Part shown: one piece after another, positions 9,910 through 22,674 of the stretch
Layout of the letters: each line of letters starts with the position of its first letter
Numbering within the stretch: position 1 is the stretch's first letter
DNA from: Coleophoma eucalyptorum
Taxonomy: Eukaryota; Ascomycota; Leotiomycetes; Helotiales; Dermateaceae
Length of the DNA: 64,000 bases
Direction: 5' to 3'
NCBI GenBank assembly: GCA_026120035.1
Contig: JALRME010000005.1
Span: 1-64,000 of the forward strand
The notes under the pieces: generated by a model
What the model was told of the DNA's origin: nothing
Seen by the model: the letters and a program-made list of their open reading frames with translations, nothing else
Databases searched by the model: none
Made by a program: the position numbers and the translations under genes

Positions 9910-12900
9910 ACACGATGCTTGAAATAATAAGGTGGATCTGGAATATCGCGGCGTCTGGAATAAAACCGAATTGCACCAGTGAAGATTGCGATTAATTGCT
10001 TCCTGGCAGTCTGGTTGGGCTCAATGAATACACGCCTCTTGTTCTCGTTAAGAACAGCCACCACTTTGAGAGGAGAGAAGGGAGGGATTGACGAAAAGGA
10101 CGACCAGAATAAGAAGAGAGGAAGTGAGAAGAACTGGTGATGACGAGAGTAAGCAAAGAGTAATATAAAAACTGCGTGAGCTAAGCTAAGCAAGCAAAGC
10201 ACAAACAGCACGGTAATTGGATGTTTGAAGGTGAAGAAATTCCAAGGCACAGCTCTGGCTGATCAACGAAGCTGCCTCTATTTGGCCTAGAACGGGTGAT
10301 GCTCAGATGAGTGACATCACCGTGCGTGCAGCTTTCTGCCATCATCTCCCCTCGTCGCTCGCTTGCCTCGTCTGTGAGCAGCCAATCGCGCTTCACCGCC
10401 CCGGATTTGCGATGAATCTCAAACAACACTACATCCATGAAATCCGGTTTGCATATGTCACCGTGCCATCACGGTTGGGTCGTCAGGTACGGGATATCCA
10501 TGCGTTGCTCACCTACCCCAACTTACGACCGGTCCAAAGGCTTTCGTGAAGTCCTCACGTATGTCGTCCGGCACGGTGATGTGCAGTAGTATCCCTGGGG
10601 CTTACCTTCGCTTGGGTTACGCTTATTTTCTTTTGACGTGAGTTATGAGGAGATATCAAGTTTCTGCTCGACTCGGCCCCGTGGCGGGCTGCGGAGGCTT
10701 CGGGGACTTGAATTGCGAGGCATAATCATGTGCGCAGAAATATTTGCCAAAAACATACGCATATCCGGTCATGACGTGGAGAGCTGCTGCGAGAGTATCA
10801 CTTAAGCATAAGACCATAACCGCGAGCTTCAAAGTATGCTTATTAGCAAGCTTCCTCGCCCACATTCAGCACTAATGCCGCACGTGCTCCATTGCCTCAT
10901 TTATGCCAAAGATATGCCCTCGGTAGGGCTGCTATATACAATGATGTAAGGTACATGGGTGATCTCGATCCAAGTTTATGTGACAGATCTGAGATGCTCT
11001 ACTTCCCTTCACTCCTTTTGCAGCGACCTGTAGCGCGATTAGCATGCTTATATCACAGACTTTTCAATGGGAGAACTTATCTCCAAAAAAGGAGGGGTTG
11101 CCTCCAACCGAAGGGCAGGAGGCAACCCGGGACTACTCTCCCACGAGCCTGTCCGCAAAATGGCCCAAAAACTAACACGTCCCCGTCCAACCCAGCGCCC
11201 CCAGTCCCGATATCCACCAAGCATCGTCCAGGTTGAAAGGCAACATAGCGCAACCCAAAGACAGACAAGCACGAAGCTTTGACTCCAACTCGAGATGGGT
11301 CCTGTTTTGGACACCATGAAAACCCTCCTCCCATCTGATACTAGGCATCATCTGGACCATCAGCATGAGCAATGGAGAAAGGAACACTCACTGCATACAG
11401 GTCACCGTAGTCGCACGTCTTAACCTTATCACTGTTAACCATTGCATCTAGCTGCCAATAACATCATCCCTGTGTTGCCATCAAGAACTTGCGCTATTCC
11501 AGACCCACAGCGCACCGACAAGACCACGCAGAAAACTCGACATCACCTGAAGCCACTCTCTGTTTGAAAAAGCAATGTCCTCAGAGATAGTTTTTGTTTC
11601 CTCTGCACTCCTGGGAGTGGTGATGCAGGGCAAAGTTGAGGACGAACAAAAGACATCAAGAAAAATCGTCCAGTTGTCATACCCTTAGGGCGAAGACAAG
11701 TATACAAGCATCGCAAAGATGAGTGTACGAGGTGTTGGCGCCTTCCATCTACCACAGGACAGAGCCTGAGGGAGGTTGTTAATGCGGCTGATCGGGTTTA
11801 CACTGGTAGTGCCAATACCGTTGGCTGGTGCCATGATAAAGATCTCGTGGGCAGACCATGAAGTCATAGAAGCAGGAGAGGTTGAATGCAATGAATGAAC
11901 TGCTACTTGAACGCAGGTTCAAAAGAAAGGGGCACGGAATTTCCACTGGCCAAGCCACGCGTGGTCATCTTGAGCAACATCCATGTATGGAGAGCTTCTG
12001 AATTGATTGGCTTCCGGAGCAGGACAATATGTCAAATGTTGAGATGTATGTAAACCCAACGATCATCCTCCGCATTTGTGTATCTGTTTGAAAACCAGTG
12101 AAGCCTCGCTGCAAATGCCAAAGCAGATGTTTCCGACGAGTGGAATCAAGGTCGTGTCACAGCCCGAAGGCAGTGGAAACACCAGCAAGAGGTGATCTGT
12201 TTGTGGACGTATATTGTGCTCAGCCACTGTTTCCAGGAAGATCCAAGCATATCGTTGGCCCAAGTGGATAGAGAACGCGTTGAGCGGCTTGACCAGCTTG
12301 TGGGCCATACCAAAGACTGCTTCTCACGGAAGAACCTGTCCCCTTCCAACATCATATTTCCTCTCCAATCTTCCATATGTGCACCGACGAAGATAACCCA
12401 TGATGATCAGAGTATGCCGTCCAGCTGTAGGCTCCGACGAGCGTCCTCACAGAGGATCTTACCAGAATGGCTCATGGAGACTACTCTTTTAACATCTTTC
12501 GATATCTGGACTGTCCTGCCCACCTTTTAATCCCTACGCCATCTGCAGTCATTCAGCTTTGCAGCATTCTGACAGTTTCCAGCAGCAAGGAGCTAATGAG
12601 TAGGCAGAACACCTGCGACCGCAAAGCTGAGATCCAACGAATACTTAGGGTTAAGTTCCGAGACCGTGTTCATGGTGTTGTCGAAGACGCCATGGTGCGA
12701 GCACATTCCTTGCGGAAAACGGGAATCGAGAGACTGTGGGGAGGGCGTATTGCACAGTTTGCAGTTGCTCTAATTGTAGAGCGAGAGCGGCTAAGGAAGA
12801 TGCGTCGATTGAGAGATCTGGTAGAGGTCGAGTGAGGTGGGATGAGAGTTTGGTGTCGCCAATCTAGGACTTGATAACAACAATAGTCCGATAGTGACAA

Positions 12901-13512
12901 TGATACAATCTGGCTAACAATTGATGAGACTAGATGTGATGAGCTCCGCGGGTTGACGTTTTGAGAGGCAGTGGCATAGTGCTATGAAGGAGAGCGAGAA
13001 GAAACGCGAACGACGCGAACGACGCGAACGACGCGGGCTTGACGCCCTCGTGAGCTCGGCCACGTGATGAGTAGCTAAGCCAAAAATGGACCGCCAAAAT
13101 TCTCCATGGATGGTGAAGCTTTGATTTCCGTCATCTTGGTTCGTTCTAAATCCGTGAGATCCTTGTTCGTTCATTATCGATCATCAAGTCTCAGAAGCAT
13201 GTTAATACCTTCTCGCATTAATCACCAACACTGCTAGTTTGGTTTTGGGTTTTCCTGCCAATTATTCTGCAAGATAAGGTAGGTTGTGAACGATTCTGGA
13301 CCTGAAGTCTCGCGGTCTACCAGAATAACGGCAACAACAACTTTCTCACTGCCAAATAAGAACAAGCCTAAAACTTGTGGCATGATTCTGGGAGAGGACT
13401 CCAAAAGACATTCAGAATACCGCCAGGTTGAGATCTCAGTGCGCAATATACTTCAGAGGGTGAACCATTAGGAATCCGATTGAAGAAACCACCAGCACCG
13501 TCGTCGTTCGTC
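9910..13512. other. 3.6-kb intergenic region without a supported gene
   Basis: Separates two divergent genes. Both strands were read; open frames are at most about 120 codons, overlap each other on opposite strands and lack family motifs or convincing splice joins. A pyrimidine-rich stretch on the minus strand near 10050-10140 probably belongs to the leader of the App1-domain gene. A short 9-bp tandem repeat lies at 13005-13035. A non-coding RNA or a fast-evolving small gene cannot be excluded, for example the minus-strand frame at 12063-12308. Confidence 0.5.
13005..13035. repeat. 9-bp tandem repeat (about 3.5 copies)
   Basis: The unit CGCGAACGA occurs three times in a row from 13005 and continues with a partial copy. 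It lies about 0.5 kb upstream of the RTP1-like gene. No known function. Confidence 0.85.
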
Positions 13513-16332
13513 ATGTCACATGAAAACGCATCCAAAGCTCAGCCACCGTTGGTTGATAACCTCCTGCAGTATGGAAAGCTTGCATATGACCCTGAACAAA
13601 CAGAAGCCACAAGGCAGGAGAACCAGTTGAAGTTTAAGGGGGTTCTTGATAGGTACGATTTCAACTATACTTCAAGGCGGCTGTCGTCTCATGCATGAAT
13701 AGCACGGGGACTTTCGCCCTTATACCAGCCTTAAATCTTCTGGTGCAGCCCAACCGAGTACAACCCTGGTTTCGAGGACCTCTAATCCAAACTTTAGCTT
13801 TACTCCCACTCCGGCCCCGTGGAGTACAGCATACCATCGAGTTCATACTTTCTGTTCACCCAAGCAGTGCGAACACGCCGTCTGGCGCTGGTAAGGGAGC
13901 TAGCATCTCCCTCGAGGCCCTTAATGCAGCATCTAAACTACTGTCAACTCCACCAGCTGCTATGTCTGCGGACCGTTGGTTTAATGGCATTTCTTCTCAG
14001 TTGCTACATCTTCTGGATGGTAATGGCGAGCCTGGAATGGACAAGGCCGCCGCTTACATTATAGGCTTTGGTATTCTTGGCAGAAGACAATTCGGTGCCC
14101 CCGGTATGTTTCTTGTGAAAGGCATTCATCGCCCTTTGCTGACCTGTTGTTGAAGGCACGTCAGGGTGGAATGCCTTCGTTGCTCCAATATTGAATGCTA
14201 TTGCACCTACAACCAAACTTGAGAACCAAACTTCGGACGTAAATGTCTCGCACACAGAAATAATCGAGGTTGGAAAGGCAAAAGTTCTTGTCAATGCCAA
14301 ACGGCTTGCAGAAGCCCTTTCTCGCCTTACCTCTTTGACTACATCCCATCCTCATCCCACTCTAACCAAGCGCTTATTACGTCCGATATTGCTGTCTTTA
14401 TGGTCTCTTTCCTCGTGGTTACAGCCCGATCATGACCAGGAAAAGGCCTTTTGCAAACCTGCAAGGGGCCTGCTGAGCACATTTCTCCAACTGAGCTCAT
14501 CAGAATCTGGAACCACCAGTCCAACATCGCAGACCCCATTTTCGGAGGTTCTTCAGAACTTGATGTTTCAAGGTAGATCAGAGCCCAATGGTTTATGTTG
14601 GTACTTATGCTCTTGTTCAGGCAGTGGCATCGAGATAATAGAAAAGCCACCATCAAGTAGTAGAGACAGTCAGGACAAAAGCTTGAATCTGGAAACTATA
14701 AGCTACAAGGCAGAGTCATTTGTGAAACTGCTTGAGGAAGCTGCTTCAATCACGCAAATCTCACAGATATTTTTGGCGCTGTGTAATAAATGGCTTCTTA
14801 ACAGCCGTCAGCTACAAACTCCAGCAGTCCTTGTCCATGACACGAATGATGTGATGGGGGCTGACGCAGAACGGCAGCTTATTGAAGCAAAAGTGATGCA
14901 AGCCATGATGGATAAAGTGCCTGATAAGCTTGTCGAGGGTTCTAAGCAAGTCCTTATCCTTGTGGAAAAGATCCTTGGAACATTTAGTGCTTCTGGTAGA
15001 ACTGACGACGAAGATTCTGCTTCTGTTGCTCTGAGTCTTCTCAATATTGTTCTTACATCTCCGTCTTACCACCCAGACAAAGAAGACGACAACATCCTGG
15101 AAGAGATTGCCGTCTCCCTTCAAACTATCTGTGCAAAGACTAATCTAGATATTTCGTCGACAGCCAGAAATCTCATGATGTTAATCAAGTTTCGCCATAG
15201 TCTCCATGATCCTGTCGTTCTTGCCCCAACCTCTGTATCAGATCAACATGCGGAAGATAGAAAAGCCTATAAATTGGCAATGTCATACCTCACCTCTGCC
15301 GAATCACCTCCACCTGTACAGGTACAGGGACTCGATATATTGTCGAAATTAATTGATGCTAATAGTCCGGTCGTCGATGTTCCTTCGCTTCTTGTATTGT
15401 ACGCTTCTTTACTTCAAGACGAAGAAGAATACATTTATCTTCGAGCAATCAGAGCGGTCACACAACTCTCATTGCGGCATCCTAAATCAGTCATGAGAGA
15501 TTTGATTGAACGATATGTTGATGTCAGTGAATACCTACAGCTTGACTCGAGGTTGAGAATTGGAGAATCACTGCTTCAAGTTATTCAGACATCACGCACA
15601 AGTTTCACGGGAGATGTAGCAAAATTTGTCACTCAAGGTCTGATGTCCGTCGCTGGTCGTCGAGGAAGAAGACCAAAGACAGAAGTTGAACAAGAAAAAC
15701 AGGCTCGCGTAAAGAGGAAGCGGGATAATGAGGCCGAGGAAGCTTGGGGCGGTCCCGTCCCACAACTTGATGAAGTTCTCGGTGCAGACCTTTCTCCAGA
15801 AGACAGCCAGCTCCTGTCACAAATCGTGACGGGATGGGAAAGTAAGAGAGGGGCTGAAGATATACGAATTCGGGCATCAGCTTTATCTATCCTGGGCTCG
15901 GCAATAGAATGGAATGCTGCTGGTGTTGGATCAGCCTTAGTAGCGACTGCCATCGATTTATGCATTCACATTCTAACTCTCGAGCCAGACCCCGAAAAGG
16001 GTATCTTGCGACGATCAGCTATCCTACTCATCCTGAGCCTTGCAAATGCTCTGGAGTCTGCTCGTGTGGAAGGAAGAAATGTAGGCTTCGGTTTTGTCGG
16101 TCAAAGTTTTGAGGACGTGTTGAGGATTTTGCGCTATGTGGAGAGCACGGACAATGATGATCTTGTTCGACAACATGCACAAGATGTCATTGAAAGTCTC
16201 CAAGCGTGGCAGATGAATTCTTTACTCCTAAATCCTAGTGCGCAAACAAATCTGGAGGACCTGGCTGGCCTTTCCATTAGGCCTGGCAATTCGGCGGGCC
16301 AACCAAGACCTAGAATCGAAGAGGTTGAGTGA
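13513..16332 (+). CDS. RTP1: RTP1/TANGO6-like HEAT-repeat protein (RNA polymerase II nuclear import)
   Basis: Three exons (13513-13652, 13703-14103, 14156-16332) with 50- and 52-nt introns give 905 aa; yeast Rtp1 is of similar size (about 980). The protein is built of alpha-helical HEAT-like repeats. The C-terminal part has the two RTP1 regions: KAYKLAMSYLTSAESPPPVQ (about residue 560) leading to the helix pair around YIYLRAIRAVTQLSLRHP, and later ILRRSAILLILSLANALE. A basic patch (GRRGRRPKTEVEQEKQARVK) lies between. Yeast Rtp1 binds RNA polymerase II subunits and nuclear pore proteins and promotes import of the assembled enzyme; human TANGO6 is the counterpart. Bases 14574-14621 could be a further 48-nt intron that keeps frame. 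This is a housekeeping gene, in contrast to its neighbours. Confidence 0.88.
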
Positions 16333-17484
16333 AATGGTTCTAAGAAAGTTCAATATTTGAATCATGCCCGCTCTTACTGACCCACAAACGGCTGAATCAG
16401 GTGGTTTGAACGATGAGGGCTATGCTCACGGATTTTGCCGTTATATATTGGCCCGTGCATAAAACATATTAAAAGTCCGAGGCTATAGGTTGTGGGGATT
16501 CTGAAGGCTTACCGGTAGTACGGAAATTCTCAATTGATCGTAGCTCCTTCGCAACGGGAATTCTCTTGGCGATAGGCCTGCAGCAGGCGATGACAGATTA
16601 AGCAGGTACTTACTACTGTGCACGAGAGAAGTCTAGCGACATGTCTGTGGAGGTGGGATTACCCTGGCAAATACTATCCAAATGCCACCGGCTGTTGTTC
16701 TTCTGACCGTATTCAGGTTGTGATCACCATGTCACATGCGATTAATTCAGCTTACACTTCTTGATTGCGCAGCGTTTACGGGTGATGTGTACAAGTCAAG
16801 AGCTGGATTCTGGGTGTTCATTGGAGCGTGGCCTCACGAAAGCTCTCTGCATCTGACCAATAGTGTCGGAAAACGTCTCTTTTCAAGAAATCATGTCCGT
16901 GTGGGGAAAGTCAATCAACTCAGCTTCTCTGTTCTCCCTCACTTTGCTCATGCAGACCAAATATAATTTTTGTGAGCGGGAAGGCCCTTCATGCCCATCA
17001 AACTCGTTGAATTGATGTTATCTATTTATGATTTCCTTGCGATATTAATCTTCAAGATTACGAGACTAAAAGAAACGGGTTTTCCATTCTTAAATTGGTC
17101 CGCACCGAGCCGCCCCGCCGAGAAAAACAAAAATTCTACAACCTTGACAGTCTGTGACTTCACTACTGGCTATTCACTTTAGTCGCCTGACCTTTTATTG
17201 GCCTGAGCTGTTTGTGATGGGATAAATGTGCGCGGGGACATCAACGACCGTTAAGATTATTGAGCTAAGAGCTCCATATGTTAGCTAATGAGAGAAGATG
17301 CCGCTGGCTGCGCTATCTGCAAATGCACATTGACCCCGCCAGCAATGAGGTAGTTGTATATGACATTTGCGACTAAGTGAGGAGGTACTGGCGTATAAGT
17401 AGTTCTTAACGTGACGTATCCAGACCATGCAGAGATCTCCTCCTTGTTTTCCTCTCCACGTCCATTCGTTGCGCGCCTATCAAT
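16333..17484. promoter_or_regulatory. Upstream region of the cutinase gene
   Basis: No gene seen. A TATA-like TATAAG stands at about 17393, roughly 90 bp before the cutinase start. A single CCGAGG hexamer, the core bound by FarA/CTF1-type regulators of cutinase and fatty-acid genes, is at 16477-16482, about 1 kb upstream; one hexamer in a kilobase is weak evidence. Confidence 0.4.
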
Positions 17485-18367
17485 ATGTTGTTCTCAGTGG
17501 TGACCTTCCTGTCCATCCTCGTGCTGGCATCATCTGCACCGGCAACTGTGCCAACTACAAAGCATGAGACTCTACTCAGCCGCAGCCTCAACTCCCTTCT
17601 CACGGAAATCCTAGACATCGTGCCTGGACTTGAGGGAGACATCAATGATATCACGGGAATATTGACAGCAGCAGAGGAACTCATTGCCGCAGCCACTGGG
17701 ATAGAAACGACATACAATGGGCTCGCAACCAATGCGTGTACGGACTACACTATTATTTTTGCCCGAGGGACTAGCGAGCCAGGTAATGTTGGAGTACTTG
17801 TAGGACCGCCACTATTTGAGGCACTTGAATCTCTCGTTGGAAATAGTGCTTTGACAATTCAAGGCGTGAATAATTATGGCGCGACGGTTGGCGAATTCCT
17901 CGAGGGAGGCGACCCGACTGGCAGCGCTGAGATGTGAGTTTCATCTCCAAAGAGTGGCACAGCATGTATAGCTGACCAAATTGAAGGGCTACTCAAATCG
18001 AAGCTGCCCTGACCAGTTGTCCAGATACCAAACTGATAGTCAGTGGCTATTCGCAAGGTGGGCAACTCGTTCACAACGCAGTCGCACTGCTTCCCGCAGC
18101 CACCGCAGCAAGTATCAGCTCTGTCGTGATTTTCGGGGATCCAGGTAGGCAATGGCCATACCCCGAACTGCAAGTTGAAAGAAAGTCAAGCTGACTCGCC
18201 GACTGGTAGACGATGGACAAGCAATCGCGAATGTAGATTCTTCAAAGGTATTGGTCGTCTGTCACACTGGTGACAATATTTGTCAGGGTGGTGATCTGAT
18301 CCTATTACCGCACTTGACGTATGGGGAGGACGCGACCACCGCTGCCAGTTTCATCGTCGCTGCTTGA
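17485..18367 (+). CDS. Cutinase (carbohydrate esterase family 5)
   Basis: Three exons (17485-17933, 17987-18144, 18210-18367) join to 254 aa, a normal length with an extended N-terminus. A signal peptide of about 18 residues (LFSVVTFLSILVLASSA) starts the protein. The alpha/beta-hydrolase core follows: CTDYTIIFARGTSEPGNVG, the nucleophile elbow GYSQGG with Ser172, then GDNICQGG with Asp224 and PHLTYG with His237, so the catalytic triad is complete. The paired cysteines expected in cutinases flank the core. It should be secreted and hydrolyse the cutin polyester of plant cuticle, or other short polyesters. Each splice join restores the family sequence exactly, which supports the exon model. 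Confidence 0.95.
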
Positions 18368-19541
18368 AGAACAGATGTCGTTGGTTCTGTGGTGTGTCGG
18401 ACATCTGCCTGTTCAGCGGATTGGAAGGTGTTCTTATTGGAACGCTGCCTGCCTGTCATGTTCCGGGGTTCCAGCTACGTTAAGAAGTTAACTCAGAAAC
18501 ATAATTTTGAATAATTAAGTAAAATAAACCACGCCCGAAAGTATGTTGTCAGGCTGCTCGTCGAAATGTATCTGGTCGGTCCTCGATATTTCCCTTGCCC
18601 ACCGTATGATACAAGCATGGATCATAGCCTATTTAGCTTTAATACACCAAACTCGGCCAGGGATATTCTCAGAGCGAGCTTATCTGCCGAAGGCACAATC
18701 TGGAGACACCACCATCTTCACTGCGAAACGGAGGAAATGATGTGCGATGCATCATTCATTGCGTGAGAGAGTGGACTTTCTTTCTTCCTTGATGAGCCCA
18801 TCTCAAGAAGAAGAATCGGACGCCGACAAGCAGGAGAACTGCTGATCGCGTGCACGACTTGCGACTTTTTCATCGGCAGCTCCATTCCAGATGTCGCCTT
18901 TGACCCACTCAATGGCGCATCTACCGGCCTAGATCCCAAGATGCAGTGGCGGCGTATCTTGGATTATCATTAGAAAACGGGGATTGGTAGTAAGTAAGGT
19001 GGGCTGCTCCACTGTATGTACATTATACTCGCTACAAATCCCACATGGACCCCTGATCAACAGCGACTCCCTCCATTCTCGGAAGCAGCTTGACAGAGAT
19101 AGAGATCGAGTCGCGCGAGCTTCTGCTCCTGTTGCCCGTCTAGGCCCTCTGTTTCGCCCGGCAACCAATTATCAACGACGGATCATGTGGTTTTTACTTC
19201 TTGATGTCTCTCGGTGGCTTTGGTTGGTACTAAAAGATAAAACGGGCGATGCACGATGCAGAATGCAGGGAGCTGAAGACGGGGGAGGCTTCGAACACGT
19301 GGGATTGGATTGGTTTGCCATGACTGGTAAAAAAGGTGCTGCCGGAATTGAATAAGACTCAAAGGGGACCCCTAATTCTCGATTCTACCTTTTACCCCGA
19401 GATTATCATAATTCATACTGCGCTCTGTCTTTCCATTCGTTTCGCCGCCAACACATCATGAGGTAGAACTCTTGGAAGGAGGCTTTTGGGGATCGTGCCT
19501 GTTCATCCGAAGCATTCGGGCAGCCGAGAGTCGCTGGAAGC
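18368..19541. other. Intergenic, no gene seen
   Basis: Holds the cutinase 3' region and the promoter of the GtaA-like gene. Small open frames only, without recognisable features. Confidence 0.55.
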
Positions 19542-21891
19542 ATGCAGGAACCTGGAGGCGACGTTGGGGTCTTGAAGCCGGACGATGACAAGACGAGGGG
19601 GTCAATTTTGGATCGGATCGTCAGTCAATCGTCTTTCCTTACCTTCAGACACGAATTGGTTGACCAGAATTAACTTTTTGCTCTCCAGATTCAATACAAG
19701 CACACCACCAAGCTCTTCGTTGCGTCCTTACTCCTCTGCCTCGCAATCATCCTCTGTACCGCAATTCCCCTCCATTTCAGACGCCAGCCCCACCGCCACC
19801 GCCGTAACCCCATAATCGAGTACACGCCATGCCAACCGCCATCTTTTCCTCTTGCAGTACGAAATCCATACCTGAATGCTTGGGTCCCAGGGAGCTGGGT
19901 GAATAATCTGCCTGAGGTCGAGGCACAATTTTGGGCTGGGCAAAGCCTCACTTGGAGTATTGCAGCAAGAGTGGATGGCATTACTTATAATCTGTTCGGC
20001 GTGCCGAATCCAGGGAATGCTACGAAGTCTGCGATTGTGAAAAATGCGCAGTATACCGCAACGAATTCATTGTTCACACTGCATGCCGGTCGCGCGCTCA
20101 TTACTTTGGATTTCTTTTCGCCTGTTTCACCGTCGAATTATGTGAGACAATCCCTTCCATTTAGTAAGGCCAAGAATTCTATTGATCCACACGCAAGTCA
20201 CTAATTATTTGAAAGGTTACCTGAAAATAGGAGCTTCCAGCACTTTGGAAACCAAAGTTGAGGTATACTCGGACATTGACAGCACATGGACTGGACAGGA
20301 AGCAAATAGTACATGGACTTATGAGAATGCGTCAAACACCTCAATTTTCACTATTTCAGCAGTCGGGACTCAAACTTATGCTCAAAATGACATGGACCAG
20401 GCCCTTTGGGGAGATGTCATATTCTCGTCGCAGCCTTCGGCAAATTCGACCATCTCTGTTCAAACTGGAGATCAACGTTCGGTTCGGAAACAATTCACTG
20501 ATCACGGATCACTTAATGGAACAATTGCCGCATGGAGGCCTAAAGGGAAAAAAACACTCGGGGGAGTGACGGCCATTTCGCATGATTTTGGAAAGGTAAG
20601 AGGACAAGTGAGTGCTACTTATGCTATTGGATATGTCCGAGAGAAGGCTATCAATTATTTGGGAACGCCTTATACTGGATACTACGCGGCCACATATCCC
20701 AACACAACCAGCGCATTAACGCATTTCTTCTCTGATCAACTCGCGGCCGAGGAAGAGGCTATTAGACTTCAATCAGATCTTACGACGAAGTCCGTAGCCA
20801 TTGGTGGGCAGAATTACTCGGACATATTGACGTTATCAATGCGACAGGCATATGGAGGATTAGATCTCACGATTCCACTTGATACCCTCAACCAAAGTGA
20901 TCCATTGTTCTTCATCAAAGAGATTTCAAGCGATGGCAATGTCAACACGGTCGATATTATCTATCCGGCGTTCCCACTCTACTACATTACCGATCCTGAG
21001 TATATCCGTCTCCTCCTCGAGCCTATTGTTCGATATCTAGCTGCAGGAAGATGGCCACATGCGTATGTTATTCACGACATTGGTTTTAGCTATCCCAACG
21101 CAACTGGGCACGACAATGGAACTGCTGAACCTATGCCAATCGAAGAGACGGGCAATCTGCTTATCCTTGCTTATGCATATTCCACAGCAGTTGCAAACAC
21201 AACATGGGCATCAAATTATACCCATCTCTTTCGAGGTTATGCAGACTATCTCATTAGTCATGGCCAGAACATTAGCAAGCAACTCTCAACCAATGATGCA
21301 GCAGGGCCGCTCGTCAATGAGACAAATCTCGGGGTCAAAGCAGCCGTGGGCTTGAAGGCCTTCGGTGCACTGAGTGGCATGAGCAACTACAGCACCATCG
21401 GCGATGCGTTTGCCACACAACTCTACGAAGATGGCGTTGCAACAGATGCCAACAAGACTCATTTCATCCTCTCCTACCCATCCACTGAGCTGCCACTAAC
21501 ATGGAAGGTTACATTCAACCTCTGGCCAGACTACCTCCTCAATCTCACCACCTTTCCCACCTCCGCATACGATATGCAAAGCAGCTTCTACCCTATGGTC
21601 CGGCACCCAGGCGGTGTGTCACTTGATAACCGCCAATGGTGGGGCAAATCCGACTGGAATATCTGGGCTGCCGCGACGGGTGCGAGTAATTCGACTCGGG
21701 ACATGTTCATAGACGATATCTGGAATTATATGACGGATGGAATCAACACGTGGCCATTTAGTGATCGTTGGGTCACCTGGGGTGTGAAAGGGAAGACGGT
21801 TAAGAGGGAGTGGGCCCTCAGAGCGAGACCGACTGTTGGGGGGCATTTTGCGCTGTTAGCGAATATGGGGGCGAGATACCTGAGCTGGTGA
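19542..21891 (+). CDS. GtaA-type glutaminase family protein, membrane-anchored form
   Basis: Exons 19542-19619, 19689-20163 and 20216-21891 (introns 69 and 52 nt) encode 742 aa. The core from about residue 70 (FPLAVRNPYLNAWVPGSW) has the order of the fungal glutaminase A family: DUF4964/DUF5127 N-terminal domain (FFSPVSPSNYVRQSLPFS, VYSDIDSTWTGQ) and a C-terminal DUF4965/DUF1793 alpha/alpha-barrel region (GWK-like PHAYVIHDIGFSYPNATGHD, MPIEETGNLLILAYAY). Aspergillus GtaA is an extracellular glutaminase; whether this paralogue keeps that activity is unknown. Instead of a plain signal peptide, the spliced N-terminus has about 30 polar residues, then the hydrophobic LFVASLLLCLAIILCTAIPL followed by an Arg/His-rich stretch, so a type II membrane protein is predicted. 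The first exon rests on splice signals only; the rest is secure. Confidence 0.87.
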
Positions 21892-22674
21892 TGGGGGCGA
21901 TCTTCGACATAATCTCTAAAATCTAGAGAGAAATTATGCAAAATGGCGTTTTCGGAATAATGACATGGCATCTGGCGTTTAAAGGATATTGGGCATGAAG
22001 ATAAATAGGTAGCCGGATAGAGCTTCTGGCTGGTAATGCATTTATACATAGAGCATAGAGCAAAAAATATAACGCGTATTCCAATATATCACTGCTTTTA
22101 CTAAAACACTTGTAAAGTTGATACAAACCCCTTGCAACTTAAGCATTATTTCGGTTGCTCGATATGAAAAGTGTTGTAATCATACAAGACAGAAGAACTC
22201 TTTGCTTTCAGACTCATCAAACATTTCAGGATTTTCGGGGCCATTATGACATTTCGGGAGAAATATTTGCCTTGATATCTTTTTGAGGCAGTATCTGGTG
22301 CTTCAAACTCAACGTTAATATATTCGTGGAGTCCGATATTAATAGAAAGAAGTCTTCAGTTAGAGACCCATGATGGTGTAGAAATTTCCTTAGAAGATGC
22401 TTTAAGGATGGCACGACGTCGTTTGTAAAATGCGCTGAATATAAAAGCATCGAGGTTATGCTGCCGTCATCTCCCCCTGAAAGTGATAGAACAAAAAGAG
22501 AGTTCTTAGGGTATTGGTGTGAGTATTAGCACCACTTGTGGTGTCTTGTGATAAGACTTGGCTGGATATTGTGATAAGTCGCAACATGATGGATGGGTAG
22601 AAGCACAAGCTTTCAAACAGTAGTTCAACGCAGGTATAAGTAACCTCTAGCTTTGTAAGTAGTCGTCAATAATC
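21892..22674. other. AT-rich intergenic region, no gene seen
   Basis: Marks the switch from ordinary gene-bearing sequence to the AT-rich accessory block. No gene or known repeat found. Confidence 0.55.

Noticed and set aside
12063..12376. Minus-strand frames with a hydrophobic segment as a small membrane protein
   Set aside because: No start context, no splice partners and no family similarity; overlapping plus-strand frame is just as long.
12648..12656. Telomere-like TTAGGGTTA
   Set aside because: A single 9-base match without tandem copies is expected by chance.
16477..16482. FarA/CTF1 site controlling the cutinase
   Set aside because: One hexamer about 1 kb upstream is at chance level, so it is mentioned but not called as a feature.
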